38,892 bases of DNA from positions 1-38,892 of IMG/VR virus record IMGVR_UViG_3300032093_000350. One strand, 5' to 3'. The notes under the pieces were generated by a model, which was given only the letters and a program-made list of their open reading frames with translations, did not search any database and was not told the origin of the DNA. Position numbers and translations under genes: made by a program. Shown in pieces: positions 32,212-38,530 of the stretch (the stretch's first letter is position 1; every line of letters begins with the position of its first letter). The DNA is from a virus.

Positions 32212-32601
32212 ATGAAAAAGACAGATCGAAAGAATAAGACAAACCTAACAGTAACATGGCCCTCAAACATCTTTACTATTAAAGAGTTGAATGTTCTGAA
32301 CCCGGATTTCGTAGAAATTACACTACGAGTTCGTATAAAGAAAGCAATAGAGAGTTCTGAAATTACTGATATTGGTGTACTTCACAATGGTAAAGGCCGT
32401 CCTACATTGGTATTTGTACACGGCACTCCAACCAAAGAACATCTTGAGGAGGCTAAGTCAAGACAGGTAATTTTGAAGGATTCAACTACTGTTAACGTAG
32501 TTAACATTAATTCTAAAAAACAAATCGTATCTATTTTTGATGATGCAAAGACAACGAAAAGTGTAATTGAGATGAGTGAAAATAAACCGGTTAATGTATA
32601 A
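32212..32601 (+). CDS. Small protein, possible winged-helix DNA-binding protein (129 aa)
   Basis: Residues about 20-75 read like a winged-helix module: FTIKELNVLNP, then VEITLRVRIKKAIESSEITDIG as a candidate recognition helix and turn, and NGKGRPTLVFVHG as a basic wing with the GRP motif. The remainder is Thr/Val/Lys-rich and looks extended. It has its own strong promoter, a Shine-Dalgarno (AAAGGA) and a closing terminator, so it forms a single-gene unit, as many early regulatory phage genes do. The DNA-binding assignment comes from pattern only and needs a profile search. Direction and position suggest co-expression with the AAA+/VWA pair but under separate control. Confidence 0.65.
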   Translation: MKKTDRKNKTNLTVTWPSNIFTIKELNVLNPDFVEITLRVRIKKAIESSEITDIGVLHNGKGRPTLVFVHGTPTKEHLEEAKSRQVILKDSTTVNVVNINSKKQIVSIFDDAKTTKSVIEMSENKPVNV

Positions 32602-32605
32602 TAAA

Positions 32606-32845
32606 TTAAGGATTGTGTGACCAAAGCGGATTGTACGTAAGCAATCCGCTTTTTTCTTTTACATAATAATTTATTTCTGCTTTTGGCATATTTTTCTTTA
32701 TTGATCGTATAATACCGGATGTCATGTTCCAACTTCCATGATAAATTGGTTCGTCCATTTCACTGTCCAATACGAGAAACTTTGTTGAAGAAATTTCAAA
32801 TATATAAAACAACTTTTCTTTTGGGTTGATTTTTTTGAATGTCAT
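32606..32845 (-). CDS. Small hypothetical protein on minus strand (79 aa)
   Basis: It reads on the minus strand in a space otherwise empty of genes, convergent to the 129-aa gene. The sequence looks protein-like: KLFYIFEISSTKFLVLDSEMDEPIYHGSWN, then SGIIRSIKKNMPKAEINYYVKEK. On this strand a TATTTATA octamer (32864-32857) begins 19 bases before its ATG, as for other genes here. Its last 12 or so codons run through the hairpin at 32623-32652, which is unusual. I do not recognise a family. A second, overlapping minus-strand frame at 32382-32732 is a shadow of the + strand gene. Confidence 0.55.
   Translation of the reverse strand: MTFKKINPKEKLFYIFEISSTKFLVLDSEMDEPIYHGSWNMTSGIIRSIKKNMPKAEINYYVKEKSGLLTYNPLWSHNP
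32623..32656 (+). terminator. Strong terminator after the 129-aa gene
   Basis: AAAGCGGATTG (32623-32633) and CAATCCGCTTT (32642-32652) form a perfect 11-bp stem with an 8-base loop, followed by T-rich sequence. With A's on the other side it is probably bidirectional. It lies inside the 3' end of the minus-strand gene. Confidence 0.9.
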
Positions 32846-32856
32846 GTTACTATAGT

Positions 32857-32864
32857 TATAAATA
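32857..32864 (-). promoter_or_regulatory. TATTTATA signal on minus strand
   Basis: The + strand reads TATAAATA, which is TATTTATA on the minus strand, 19 bases before the minus-strand ATG at 32845. On the + strand it overlaps the ATG at 32864, so a + strand promoter role for that gene is unlikely. Confidence 0.35.
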
Positions 32865-34048
32865 TGAACGTATTACAAGAATATTTCGGCATTGAGTCTT
32901 TTGATTTTGGAACAAATAAAAAGAAATTGGTAGATAATCTCAATTTCTTAAAATCAATGTCTGTTGAAGAACAAACTTTTTATAAAAAATGGTTAGAAGT
33001 ACAAAACTATAGAAATGTTGCTAATAAATTAAATACGATAAAAGCTCGTATATGGAGACCTACGGATTTTAATAATGAAACACTTACAATTAAAGAAATT
33101 GAAAGCTGTCAACCAGAATTGGTTTATGTAGAAACCAAACAACAAAATGAAGATTGGACTTTATTGCGAATATTTGTAAGCACATTTGAGTTTAGTCAAA
33201 CTCCGGGTCGGTTTCTTAAGTTTCTTATAGTTGATAAAAATAAACCAGAAACTCCATACATCGGAGTTTTAGCTGTTAGTAGCGATGTAATTACTATTAC
33301 GGACCGTGACAATTATATTGGGTGGAATTCTGATAATAAAATTAAAGATAAAAAATTAGCACACAGTGCTATTGGTAGTAGTATTATTAGTACACAACCA
33401 TTTGGATATAATTTTCTGGGTGGTAAATTGGCAGCCGCGATGGTTGTTAGTAGCGGTGTAAGAGATTTATGGAAGAAACTATATAATCAAACTCTTGTAG
33501 GCATGACCACTACATCGTTGTATGGCAGCTACAGTATGTATAACAGTTTAAAATGGTGGCATAAATGTGGAACTAGTGCTGGTAAAGTTGCTATAAAACC
33601 AGATGATGAAATTTATAAAGTGTGGCACAATTGGGTAAAAGAAAATTGTACTGAAAAATATGATAAAGCTATGACTCAAAAAGAAGGAGTAAGTGGACCT
33701 GTAACCGGTGCTAAATCAAGAGTCATAGGAATGATCTTTAGCAAGTGTGATATAAAACAAAGTCATTATATGCACGGTTATGAACGAGGTGTATATTACA
33801 GTTGTTTTTATGATAACAGCAAAGAATTCTTTCAAAATAAAATTACCGAAGATAAATTGGTGATGAAGAAGTTATTTGTTGATGATAATAAAGCCATTAT
33901 GGAATGGTGGAAACCAAAGGCTATTGAAAGATATAAGAAATTAAAGAGTGAAGGTAATTTAAAAACTGATATACACTTTTATAATCAAATGATCGGCATG
34001 ACATATGATGAAGCAAAGAGTGTTTATTTTCACGAAGTTGGTCGTTGA
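32864..34048 (+). CDS. DruA/DUF4338-like protein
   Basis: 394 residues. The central part has the pattern I associate with DUF4338, the DruA family of Druantia defence: YIGVLAVSSDVITITDRDNYIGW, then KLAHSAIGSSIISTQPFGYNFLGGKLAAAMVVS, LVGMTTTSLYGSYSMYNSLKWW and KCGTSAGKV. The C-terminal 120 residues are basic and helical with KAIERYKKL. The biochemical role of DruA is not established. No DruE helicase or other Druantia gene is present, so this is not a Druantia locus. A stand-alone phage copy could be a mobile-element remnant, a competitor of the host system or a nucleic-acid enzyme (inference). It is followed by a strong promoter and uvsE. The family call is from memory of the pattern. Confidence 0.62.
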   Translation: MNVLQEYFGIESFDFGTNKKKLVDNLNFLKSMSVEEQTFYKKWLEVQNYRNVANKLNTIKARIWRPTDFNNETLTIKEIESCQPELVYVETKQQNEDWTLLRIFVSTFEFSQTPGRFLKFLIVDKNKPETPYIGVLAVSSDVITITDRDNYIGWNSDNKIKDKKLAHSAIGSSIISTQPFGYNFLGGKLAAAMVVSSGVRDLWKKLYNQTLVGMTTTSLYGSYSMYNSLKWWHKCGTSAGKVAIKPDDEIYKVWHNWVKENCTEKYDKAMTQKEGVSGPVTGAKSRVIGMIFSKCDIKQSHYMHGYERGVYYSCFYDNSKEFFQNKITEDKLVMKKLFVDDNKAIMEWWKPKAIERYKKLKSEGNLKTDIHFYNQMIGMTYDEAKSVYFHEVGR

Positions 34049-34073
34049 CATTTTATAATTTGTGATGTAATAT
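34045..34073 (+). promoter_or_regulatory. Near-consensus sigma70 promoter of uvsE
   Basis: TTGACA (34045-34050) and TAATAT (34068-34073) are exactly 17 bp apart, the best match in the window. The predicted transcription start is at or beside the ATG at 34080, so the mRNA would have almost no leader. Confidence 0.75.
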
Positions 34074-34079
34074 TATAAA

Positions 34080-34997
34080 ATGATGAAAAAATCACTATGT
34101 TGCATCAGTCTCAAACTTCAAGAGCAAGGAATCAAAGGGTCAACCATGACCAAAACACGATTTCTTGCTCTTGATCGTAAAAATGCAGAAAAAATTGTTG
34201 CAGATCGTACTCTCAACAATGTTTTTGTTACGCGTAAAACTCTGGAATTTTGTGTTTCTAAAAAATGGAACTATCGTGTTACAAGTGGTATGATGCCGTT
34301 GGAAACACTTCCCGAAGCAAATTTGTTACTAGAATCTGCCTATAATTTCAAGTCTATCAAAAACGAATTTGATTTGTGTGTTAAAGTAATCAAGGATAAC
34401 AATATTCGTTGTAGCACGCATCCGGATCAATTTGTTGTACCGGCTAGTTCAAACTCAGCTGTAGTAACCAAATCCATCGAAGAACTAAAGATGCATGCCA
34501 AAATGATGGATATGCTTGGTTTACCACAATCATATGAATCTCCTATCAACATTCATATGAACTGTTACAAGGGTGATGTAAAAGATATCGCCTTGCGTTT
34601 TATTGATGTCTATAAAACATTTCCTGACAATGTGAAGTCAAGACTGGTTTTGGAGAACGAAGACAAACCTAATAGTTGGAAAGTTGAAGAACTGTATGAT
34701 TTGATTTATTCTCAAACCGGTATTCCGATTACATATGACAATCTTCATTTTCGTTGTAATCCAGGCAAACTATCCGCTAAAGATGCAGTAAAACTTGCAA
34801 AATCTACTTGGGGTAAGTATACGCCACTGTTTCATTTTAGTGATAACGATTTAAATAATAGTAATCCACGTGCACATGGTGATTATGTACGTAACATTCC
34901 TGACGAATATGTAGGTGAATATGATGTGGATTATGAGTTTGAATTTAAGGCTAAAGATTACGCGATTGAAAAATTTGAAAAAGAGTTTAATCTATAA
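34080..34997 (+). CDS. uvsE: UV damage endonuclease (UvsE/UVDE)
   Basis: Nicks DNA 5' to UV photoproducts and some other lesions. The 305-residue TIM-barrel protein has the family's metal-site motifs in order: STHPDQF (around 118), INIHMN (around 157), LVLENED (around 195), ITYDNLHFRCNPG (around 222), HFSDND (around 257) and the closing DYEFEFKAKDYA. The first strand (LCCISLKL) requires a start at 34080 or the adjacent ATG at 34083. No Shine-Dalgarno is present, since a consensus promoter lies directly upstream. Arg CGT codons dominate. It groups with DNA-modifying genes and suggests a phage exposed to sunlight (inference). Confidence 0.9.
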   Translation: MMKKSLCCISLKLQEQGIKGSTMTKTRFLALDRKNAEKIVADRTLNNVFVTRKTLEFCVSKKWNYRVTSGMMPLETLPEANLLLESAYNFKSIKNEFDLCVKVIKDNNIRCSTHPDQFVVPASSNSAVVTKSIEELKMHAKMMDMLGLPQSYESPINIHMNCYKGDVKDIALRFIDVYKTFPDNVKSRLVLENEDKPNSWKVEELYDLIYSQTGIPITYDNLHFRCNPGKLSAKDAVKLAKSTWGKYTPLFHFSDNDLNNSNPRAHGDYVRNIPDEYVGEYDVDYEFEFKAKDYAIEKFEKEFNL

Positions 34998-35008
34998 ATA
35001 ATAATATT

Positions 35009-35608
35009 ATGGAAAATATTTGTCCGATCATTGTACTAAACCACATTACGGATCGTATCAATCAACATCACAAATTGTATAAAACTTTACCTGTAAAAGA
35101 CATATATTGGGAATATATACTTTCAAATTCATTAAAAGATGCAAATTTTAAGTGTAAATGGGATGGTGATAGTCACGATGCGGGTAAAGACATTATTGTT
35201 GAGGATATGAAATATAAACGTATTTCTTGTAAATCAGGAAAGTTATCGTTTAGTAAAAGAAAAAATAAAATTGAAACGTTGAACATTAGTGGATTTCGCA
35301 CAACGTCACAAAAAACTTTAGAAGAAAAACTCAATTATATTGACAATAATCATGAGGATATTGTATACTCATTAAGTTCAACATTATTTAAATCACATAA
35401 AAAATATGTTTTAACTATCTTTACTCCACCTAAGTTTAAAGATTTAACGTGGACCGAGAGTTATACAAAGAAAAATAAAGTAAATTATAAGTCATCTAAA
35501 TTAAACGGCGTTTATGCTAAGATATTGTCATCGTGTAGCGACCAGTTATGGTATTGGATAGATTATGATTGTTCCTTAATACTAGAAAAGTATGATATTC
35601 AACTTTAA
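35009..35608 (+). CDS. Candidate restriction-type endonuclease (PD-(D/E)xK-like)
   Basis: 199 residues, overlapping the methyltransferase gene by 17 bases. The region DIYWEYILSNSLKDANF, then WDGDSHDAGKDIIVED (D57, D61) and KRISCKSGKLS (S73-x-K75), reads like a PD-(D/E)xK nuclease core in which the Glu of the ExK pair is replaced by Ser, a variant known from the Cfr10I group. E35 in the preceding helix could supply an acid. The tight coupling to a DNA methyltransferase is the other main evidence. Alternatives are a methyltransferase accessory or specificity protein. Start ATG is 11 bases after uvsE. Confidence 0.58.
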   Translation: MENICPIIVLNHITDRINQHHKLYKTLPVKDIYWEYILSNSLKDANFKCKWDGDSHDAGKDIIVEDMKYKRISCKSGKLSFSKRKNKIETLNISGFRTTSQKTLEEKLNYIDNNHEDIVYSLSSTLFKSHKKYVLTIFTPPKFKDLTWTESYTKKNKVNYKSSKLNGVYAKILSSCSDQLWYWIDYDCSLILEKYDIQL

Positions 35609-36605
35609 ATTAGAAAATTTTATAAATCATAGAAATTCAACAAGAAATTTGAATGATCAAGAATTTGAAATAGCAAAAGTAGAATTAGCTTATCAACTCG
35701 AGAATTATGATTATAAGATAAAATTTACAGATAAAGAATTACGGAGTGATTGGAATAATTTATGTAAATTTAATGAAGATGTTAAAGAAATTAGTTCTAC
35801 AGTTAGACATGGAATGAAATTATCGGAACATTTCATGGATAATTTTTATGATATTAAAGATCCAAAAGGTAGAAGTTTTTCAAATCAATGGACTTCCTCA
35901 AATCTACAAAAAATACTAACGTGGAATAGAAAATCTCACAGTACTCCTTATCTTTCTGAAATTAAAAGAGGAGTATATTTCTGTACAGGTATGACCAAAA
36001 ATACAATGTACAGACCGACGTTGACTAAACTTATATGTAATAAATATGCTAAGTGTGGTTATGTATTAGATCCGTGTTGTGGATGGGGTGGCAGAATGAT
36101 GGGTACAGTCGCGTCCGGTGCACATTATATTGGTTTTGAACCTAATACCAAAACGTATAATAATTTATTAAAAATTGTATCTTTTTTGGGAATAAATCAT
36201 CTTGTCACGATACACAATGATGTCGCGGAAAATATTCACAAATACGATTTACCAAAAATTAATTTAATTATTACAAGTCCTCCTTACTATAATTTAGAAA
36301 TTTATTCGGACGAAATCACACAATCTGTAAAAAACAATCAATCATATGAACAGTGGATTGATTGTTTTTTAAAACCGGTAATTAAATCATGTTTGGATAA
36401 AGGGTGTGAGGATGTAGTCAGTGCGTGGAACGTAATGAACTTTGGTAAGATAAAAATGATAACCGACGTAGAAAAAATACATAACGAGTTTGGATATGTT
36501 AATATAGACAAATACAACGTTGTGAGTAGTAAACGACAATCTAATCAAAATAAAACTAAAAATGAGAAAAATAACGATTCAACTATTTGTTATAGCAAAA
36601 TATAA
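35592..36605 (+). CDS. DNA methyltransferase (amino-MTase, SPPY motif)
   Basis: Predicted N4-cytosine or N6-adenine DNA methyltransferase. Motif I, which binds S-adenosylmethionine, is LDPCCGWGG (159-167). GFEPN follows as the acidic ribose-binding strand, and catalytic motif IV is TSPPYYNLE with SPPY at 229-232; SPPY is more typical of N4-cytosine enzymes. The N-terminal 150 residues (FKLENFINHRN, then GVYFCTGMTKNTMYRPTLT) are probably target-recognition and dimer elements. At 337 residues it is complete. It overlaps the nuclease-like gene by 17 bases. The enzyme could protect phage DNA from host restriction or form a restriction-modification pair with its neighbour. Confidence 0.85.
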   Translation: MIFNFKLENFINHRNSTRNLNDQEFEIAKVELAYQLENYDYKIKFTDKELRSDWNNLCKFNEDVKEISSTVRHGMKLSEHFMDNFYDIKDPKGRSFSNQWTSSNLQKILTWNRKSHSTPYLSEIKRGVYFCTGMTKNTMYRPTLTKLICNKYAKCGYVLDPCCGWGGRMMGTVASGAHYIGFEPNTKTYNNLLKIVSFLGINHLVTIHNDVAENIHKYDLPKINLIITSPPYYNLEIYSDEITQSVKNNQSYEQWIDCFLKPVIKSCLDKGCEDVVSAWNVMNFGKIKMITDVEKIHNEFGYVNIDKYNVVSSKRQSNQNKTKNEKNNDSTICYSKI

Positions 36606-36617
36606 TTAATAAACAAG

Positions 36618-36646
36618 TTGACGTTTTGAAAAATTAGTGTTAATAT
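36618..36646 (+). promoter_or_regulatory. Strong sigma70-like promoter of the 68-aa gene
   Basis: TTGACG (36618-36623) and TAATAT (36641-36646), 17 bp apart. The predicted start near 36653 is directly followed by an inverted repeat. Confidence 0.7.
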
Positions 36647-36654
36647 AAATTTAA

Positions 36655-36671
36655 GTTAGTAACATACTAAC
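36655..36671 (+). repeat. Inverted repeat at predicted transcript start
   Basis: GTTAGT (36655-36660), AACAT, ACTAAC (36666-36671). At about +3 to +19 it could be an operator or a 5' hairpin that stabilises the mRNA. Confidence 0.45.
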
Positions 36672-36708
36672 GAAACAAAAACAAATAAAAAAGAAAGAAA
36701 AAATAAAT

Positions 36709-36915
36709 ATGTATACACGCACAAATACTCGTAATAAAACTAACTTCGTAGGTCACAATACAACCGGCGTAGAGATTTATCTATCTACCCCCGTTGCAAA
36801 GGCTAAGAAGGCGTCTCGCTTGACTCTACGTACCGGTAATACCCGTATCGATCTAGACGGTCGCCAAATTAAGGCTCTACGTGAAGTCTTGAGTCTGGGT
36901 TATAAGAATGCCTGA
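36709..36915 (+). CDS. Small, highly expressed protein of unknown function (68 aa)
   Basis: A basic 68-residue protein (TNTRNKTNFVGHNTTGVEIY, then KAKKASRLTLRTGNTRIDL and GRQIKALREVLSLG). The end looks like a beta hairpin followed by a helix. It has the most biased codon use in the window (Arg CGT/CGC, Leu CTA, Gly GGT, many C-ending codons), its own near-consensus promoter, a leader of about 55 bases with an inverted repeat and an A/G-rich ribosome-binding region, and a strong terminator 55 bases downstream. These point to heavy expression, probably early. No function is recognisable; a host-takeover or nucleic-acid-binding protein would fit (inference). Confidence 0.75.
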   Translation: MYTRTNTRNKTNFVGHNTTGVEIYLSTPVAKAKKASRLTLRTGNTRIDLDGRQIKALREVLSLGYKNA

Positions 36916-36942
36916 TAACTAAATCGGTTCATATATATTAAT

Positions 36943-37194
36943 ATGAACTGCGATTTTAATCACATAATGTTATGGTTGCTAATTGTGTTAGCAACCATAA
37001 TTTCTTTTTTATCTATATTTTTGAGTTTAAGACTTGTTAAAAAATTTGATGAATTTGAACTTATTACATCTAACGCCATTGAAATACTAAATAACGAACG
37101 AATAAATTTGTTAAAACAAGTTGAAATATTATATCGTCGTGGTAGAATATTAAATAATGAAACAAAGGAAAATAACAGAAAACGTAACAAATAA
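36943..37194 (+). CDS. Small membrane protein with coiled tail (83 aa)
   Basis: One N-terminal membrane segment (IMLWLLIVLATIISFLSIFL, residues 8-27) and a charged helical tail (KKFDEFELITSNAIEILNNERINLLKQVEILYRRGRIL) ending in a very basic stretch. The membrane segment is encoded by a perfect 13-bp hairpin with a T-run, which also looks like the terminator of the preceding gene. The frame overlaps the gp62-type gene by 38 bases. Its heptad-like tail makes a real protein likely, but the terminator overlap leaves doubt. Function unknown. Confidence 0.55.
   Translation: MNCDFNHIMLWLLIVLATIISFLSIFLSLRLVKKFDEFELITSNAIEILNNERINLLKQVEILYRRGRILNNETKENNRKRNK
36970..37010 (+). terminator. Terminator-like hairpin inside a coding region
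   Basis: TTATGGTTGCTAA (36970-36982), loop TTGTG, TTAGCAACCATAA (36988-37000), a perfect 13-bp stem followed by TTTCTTTTTT. It probably ends the transcript of the 68-aa gene. Confidence 0.82.
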
Positions 37195-37633
37195 ATCCCG
37201 CGGATTATTTGACCATGTAAATCATATACGGGAAATTAAAAATCCAGACTATTATGCAAGTCTAACTGACTCTGAAAAAACATCTTTCAATAAATATATG
37301 ATCGTTAGAATATTAAGCATGGATAGTGATCTAATTGAAGAAATGGCACTCATATCTAAATATTTTCAGATTATTCCAAACGAACAATTTTACAAGATAA
37401 TGATTGAAGTAGTTCCAAAAGGTAGAAAATTTTGTAAGTATATAAAGGGTTCGTTGGATAATATAAACAAAACTGTACTGGAATGCATTTGTAAAAAGTT
37501 CTCTGTTGGAGAGTCCGACGCTAAAGATTATTATAATGTATTTATTTCTTCTGAAACAGGCATAAAAGATTTAGTTTGCTTAATTGAAGGATTTGGTTTT
37601 TCTGAAAAAGAAGTGGAAAAAATGTTATCATGA
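37157..37633 (+). CDS. 62: Sliding-clamp loader small subunit (gp62-like)
   Basis: 158 residues. The family pattern is clear: LFDHVNHIREIKNPDYYASLTDSEKTSFNKYMIVRILSMD at the start, VPKGRKFCKYIKG in the middle, then LECICKKFSVGESDAKDYYNVF and IEGFGFSEKEVEKML at the end. This matches the phage clamp-loader A subunit (T4 gp62), which with gp44 loads the gp45 clamp. Those partners are not in the window. The start at 37157 gives a 15-residue basic N-terminal extension before the usual SLFDH-like beginning; no alternative start codon lies closer. The stop overlaps the dNMP kinase start (ATGA), so the two are coupled. Confidence 0.85.
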   Translation: MKQRKITENVTNKSRGLFDHVNHIREIKNPDYYASLTDSEKTSFNKYMIVRILSMDSDLIEEMALISKYFQIIPNEQFYKIMIEVVPKGRKFCKYIKGSLDNINKTVLECICKKFSVGESDAKDYYNVFISSETGIKDLVCLIEGFGFSEKEVEKMLS

Positions 37634-38262
37634 AAATTATTGGTGTATCCGGATTTGCTAGAAGTGGTAAAGACTTGTTTACCAGTGTAGCCCAAAACAT
37701 ATTATCTGAACTGGGAATTAAATCGGAAAAGTATGCTTTGGCATATGAACTTAAAAATGATTTAAAAGATCTTATTAAGGAAAAAGTAAATATAGATGTT
37801 TTTACAGAAAATACTTCCGAAAAAAGTATTATACGACCTTTATTAGTTGCGTATGGCGATTTAATGCGTAAAACAAGCGAAGGCAAATATTGGACTTCTA
37901 AAGTAGAAAACAGAATCGTTGATAGTAAAGCTGACGTGGTATTTATAACAGATATTCGTTATGATGTTTATCCGGAAGACGAATGTACATGGCTACAGAA
38001 GAAAATGTCTGGAAAATTAGTTCATATTACAAAATATAAACTGTCACCGATACCTTCAGGCAACCGTTTTAGTAAAAATAAAATTACTAAAATATATGAT
38101 TCGGCTCCAAATGAACATGAGTTATTAAACAATCCCAAGATTTTGAAACGTGCAGATGTTGCTTTGGAATGGCAAGACTTTTCGGATTATTGTGATATTA
38201 AAACACATCCAACAATTCGGACTACTGTATCGGACGTACTAAAAAAGATCAACGTAATTTAA
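37630..38262 (+). CDS. 1: Deoxynucleoside monophosphate kinase (gp1-like)
   Basis: Phosphorylates dNMPs for phage DNA synthesis. The 210-residue protein has a P-loop GVSGFARSGKD (residues 5-15) and a substrate-side helix IIRPLLVAYGDLMRKTSEGKYWTSKVE, typical of phage dNMP kinases, where Arg-Pro and YGD contact the base and sugar. A Walker B-like strand ADVVFITDIRY follows. It is slightly shorter than T4 gp1 but complete. It is coupled to the clamp loader by an ATGA overlap. Its 3' end overlaps the convergent minus-strand gene by 14 bases. Confidence 0.85.
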   Translation: MKIIGVSGFARSGKDLFTSVAQNILSELGIKSEKYALAYELKNDLKDLIKEKVNIDVFTENTSEKSIIRPLLVAYGDLMRKTSEGKYWTSKVENRIVDSKADVVFITDIRYDVYPEDECTWLQKKMSGKLVHITKYKLSPIPSGNRFSKNKITKIYDSAPNEHELLNNPKILKRADVALEWQDFSDYCDIKTHPTIRTTVSDVLKKINVI

Positions 38263-38530
38263 ACCGTTTTATTTCGTGATTACTGCCGTGTGTGAAAATG
38301 ATAATGTCATCGGTTGTTTTTGACTTAAAATATTCTAATAAACCGGTACAATTTGAATTTACAAATTGAATGTATATATTGTTACATTCTTCCGATTTTT
38401 GAGCTTTTTTTTGTTTTTGACACGAACAGATTTTACCCACGCTTAATATACAAGAACGCAAATTTGATACGGACGGAATATTATCAGATCCTATAAAATT
38501 TAATAATGCTTGTGGTCCACTTATATTCAT
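38249..38530 (-). CDS. Small cysteine-containing protein on minus strand (93 aa)
   Basis: A minus-strand gene, convergent to the dNMP kinase. It has a Cys-rich stretch (SNLRSCILSVGKICSCQKQKKAQKSEECNN) that could bind metal, then a mixed C-terminal part (YFKSKTTDDIIIFTHGSNHEIKRFKLR). It overlaps its upstream neighbour by four bases (ATGA on the minus strand), so the two are coupled, which supports both as real genes. I do not know the family well; a short zinc-binding protein is plausible. Confidence 0.62.
   Translation of the reverse strand: MNISGPQALLNFIGSDNIPSVSNLRSCILSVGKICSCQKQKKAQKSEECNNIYIQFVNSNCTGLLEYFKSKTTDDIIIFTHGSNHEIKRFKLR

Noticed and set aside
32382-32732. Minus-strand frame of 116 codons
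   Set aside because: It overlaps the 129-aa + strand gene and its terminator and has low-complexity composition. The 32606-32845 frame is the better minus-strand candidate.
32864-36605. A complete Druantia defence locus
   Set aside because: Only a DruA-like protein is present; no DruE-type helicase or other Druantia component is found.
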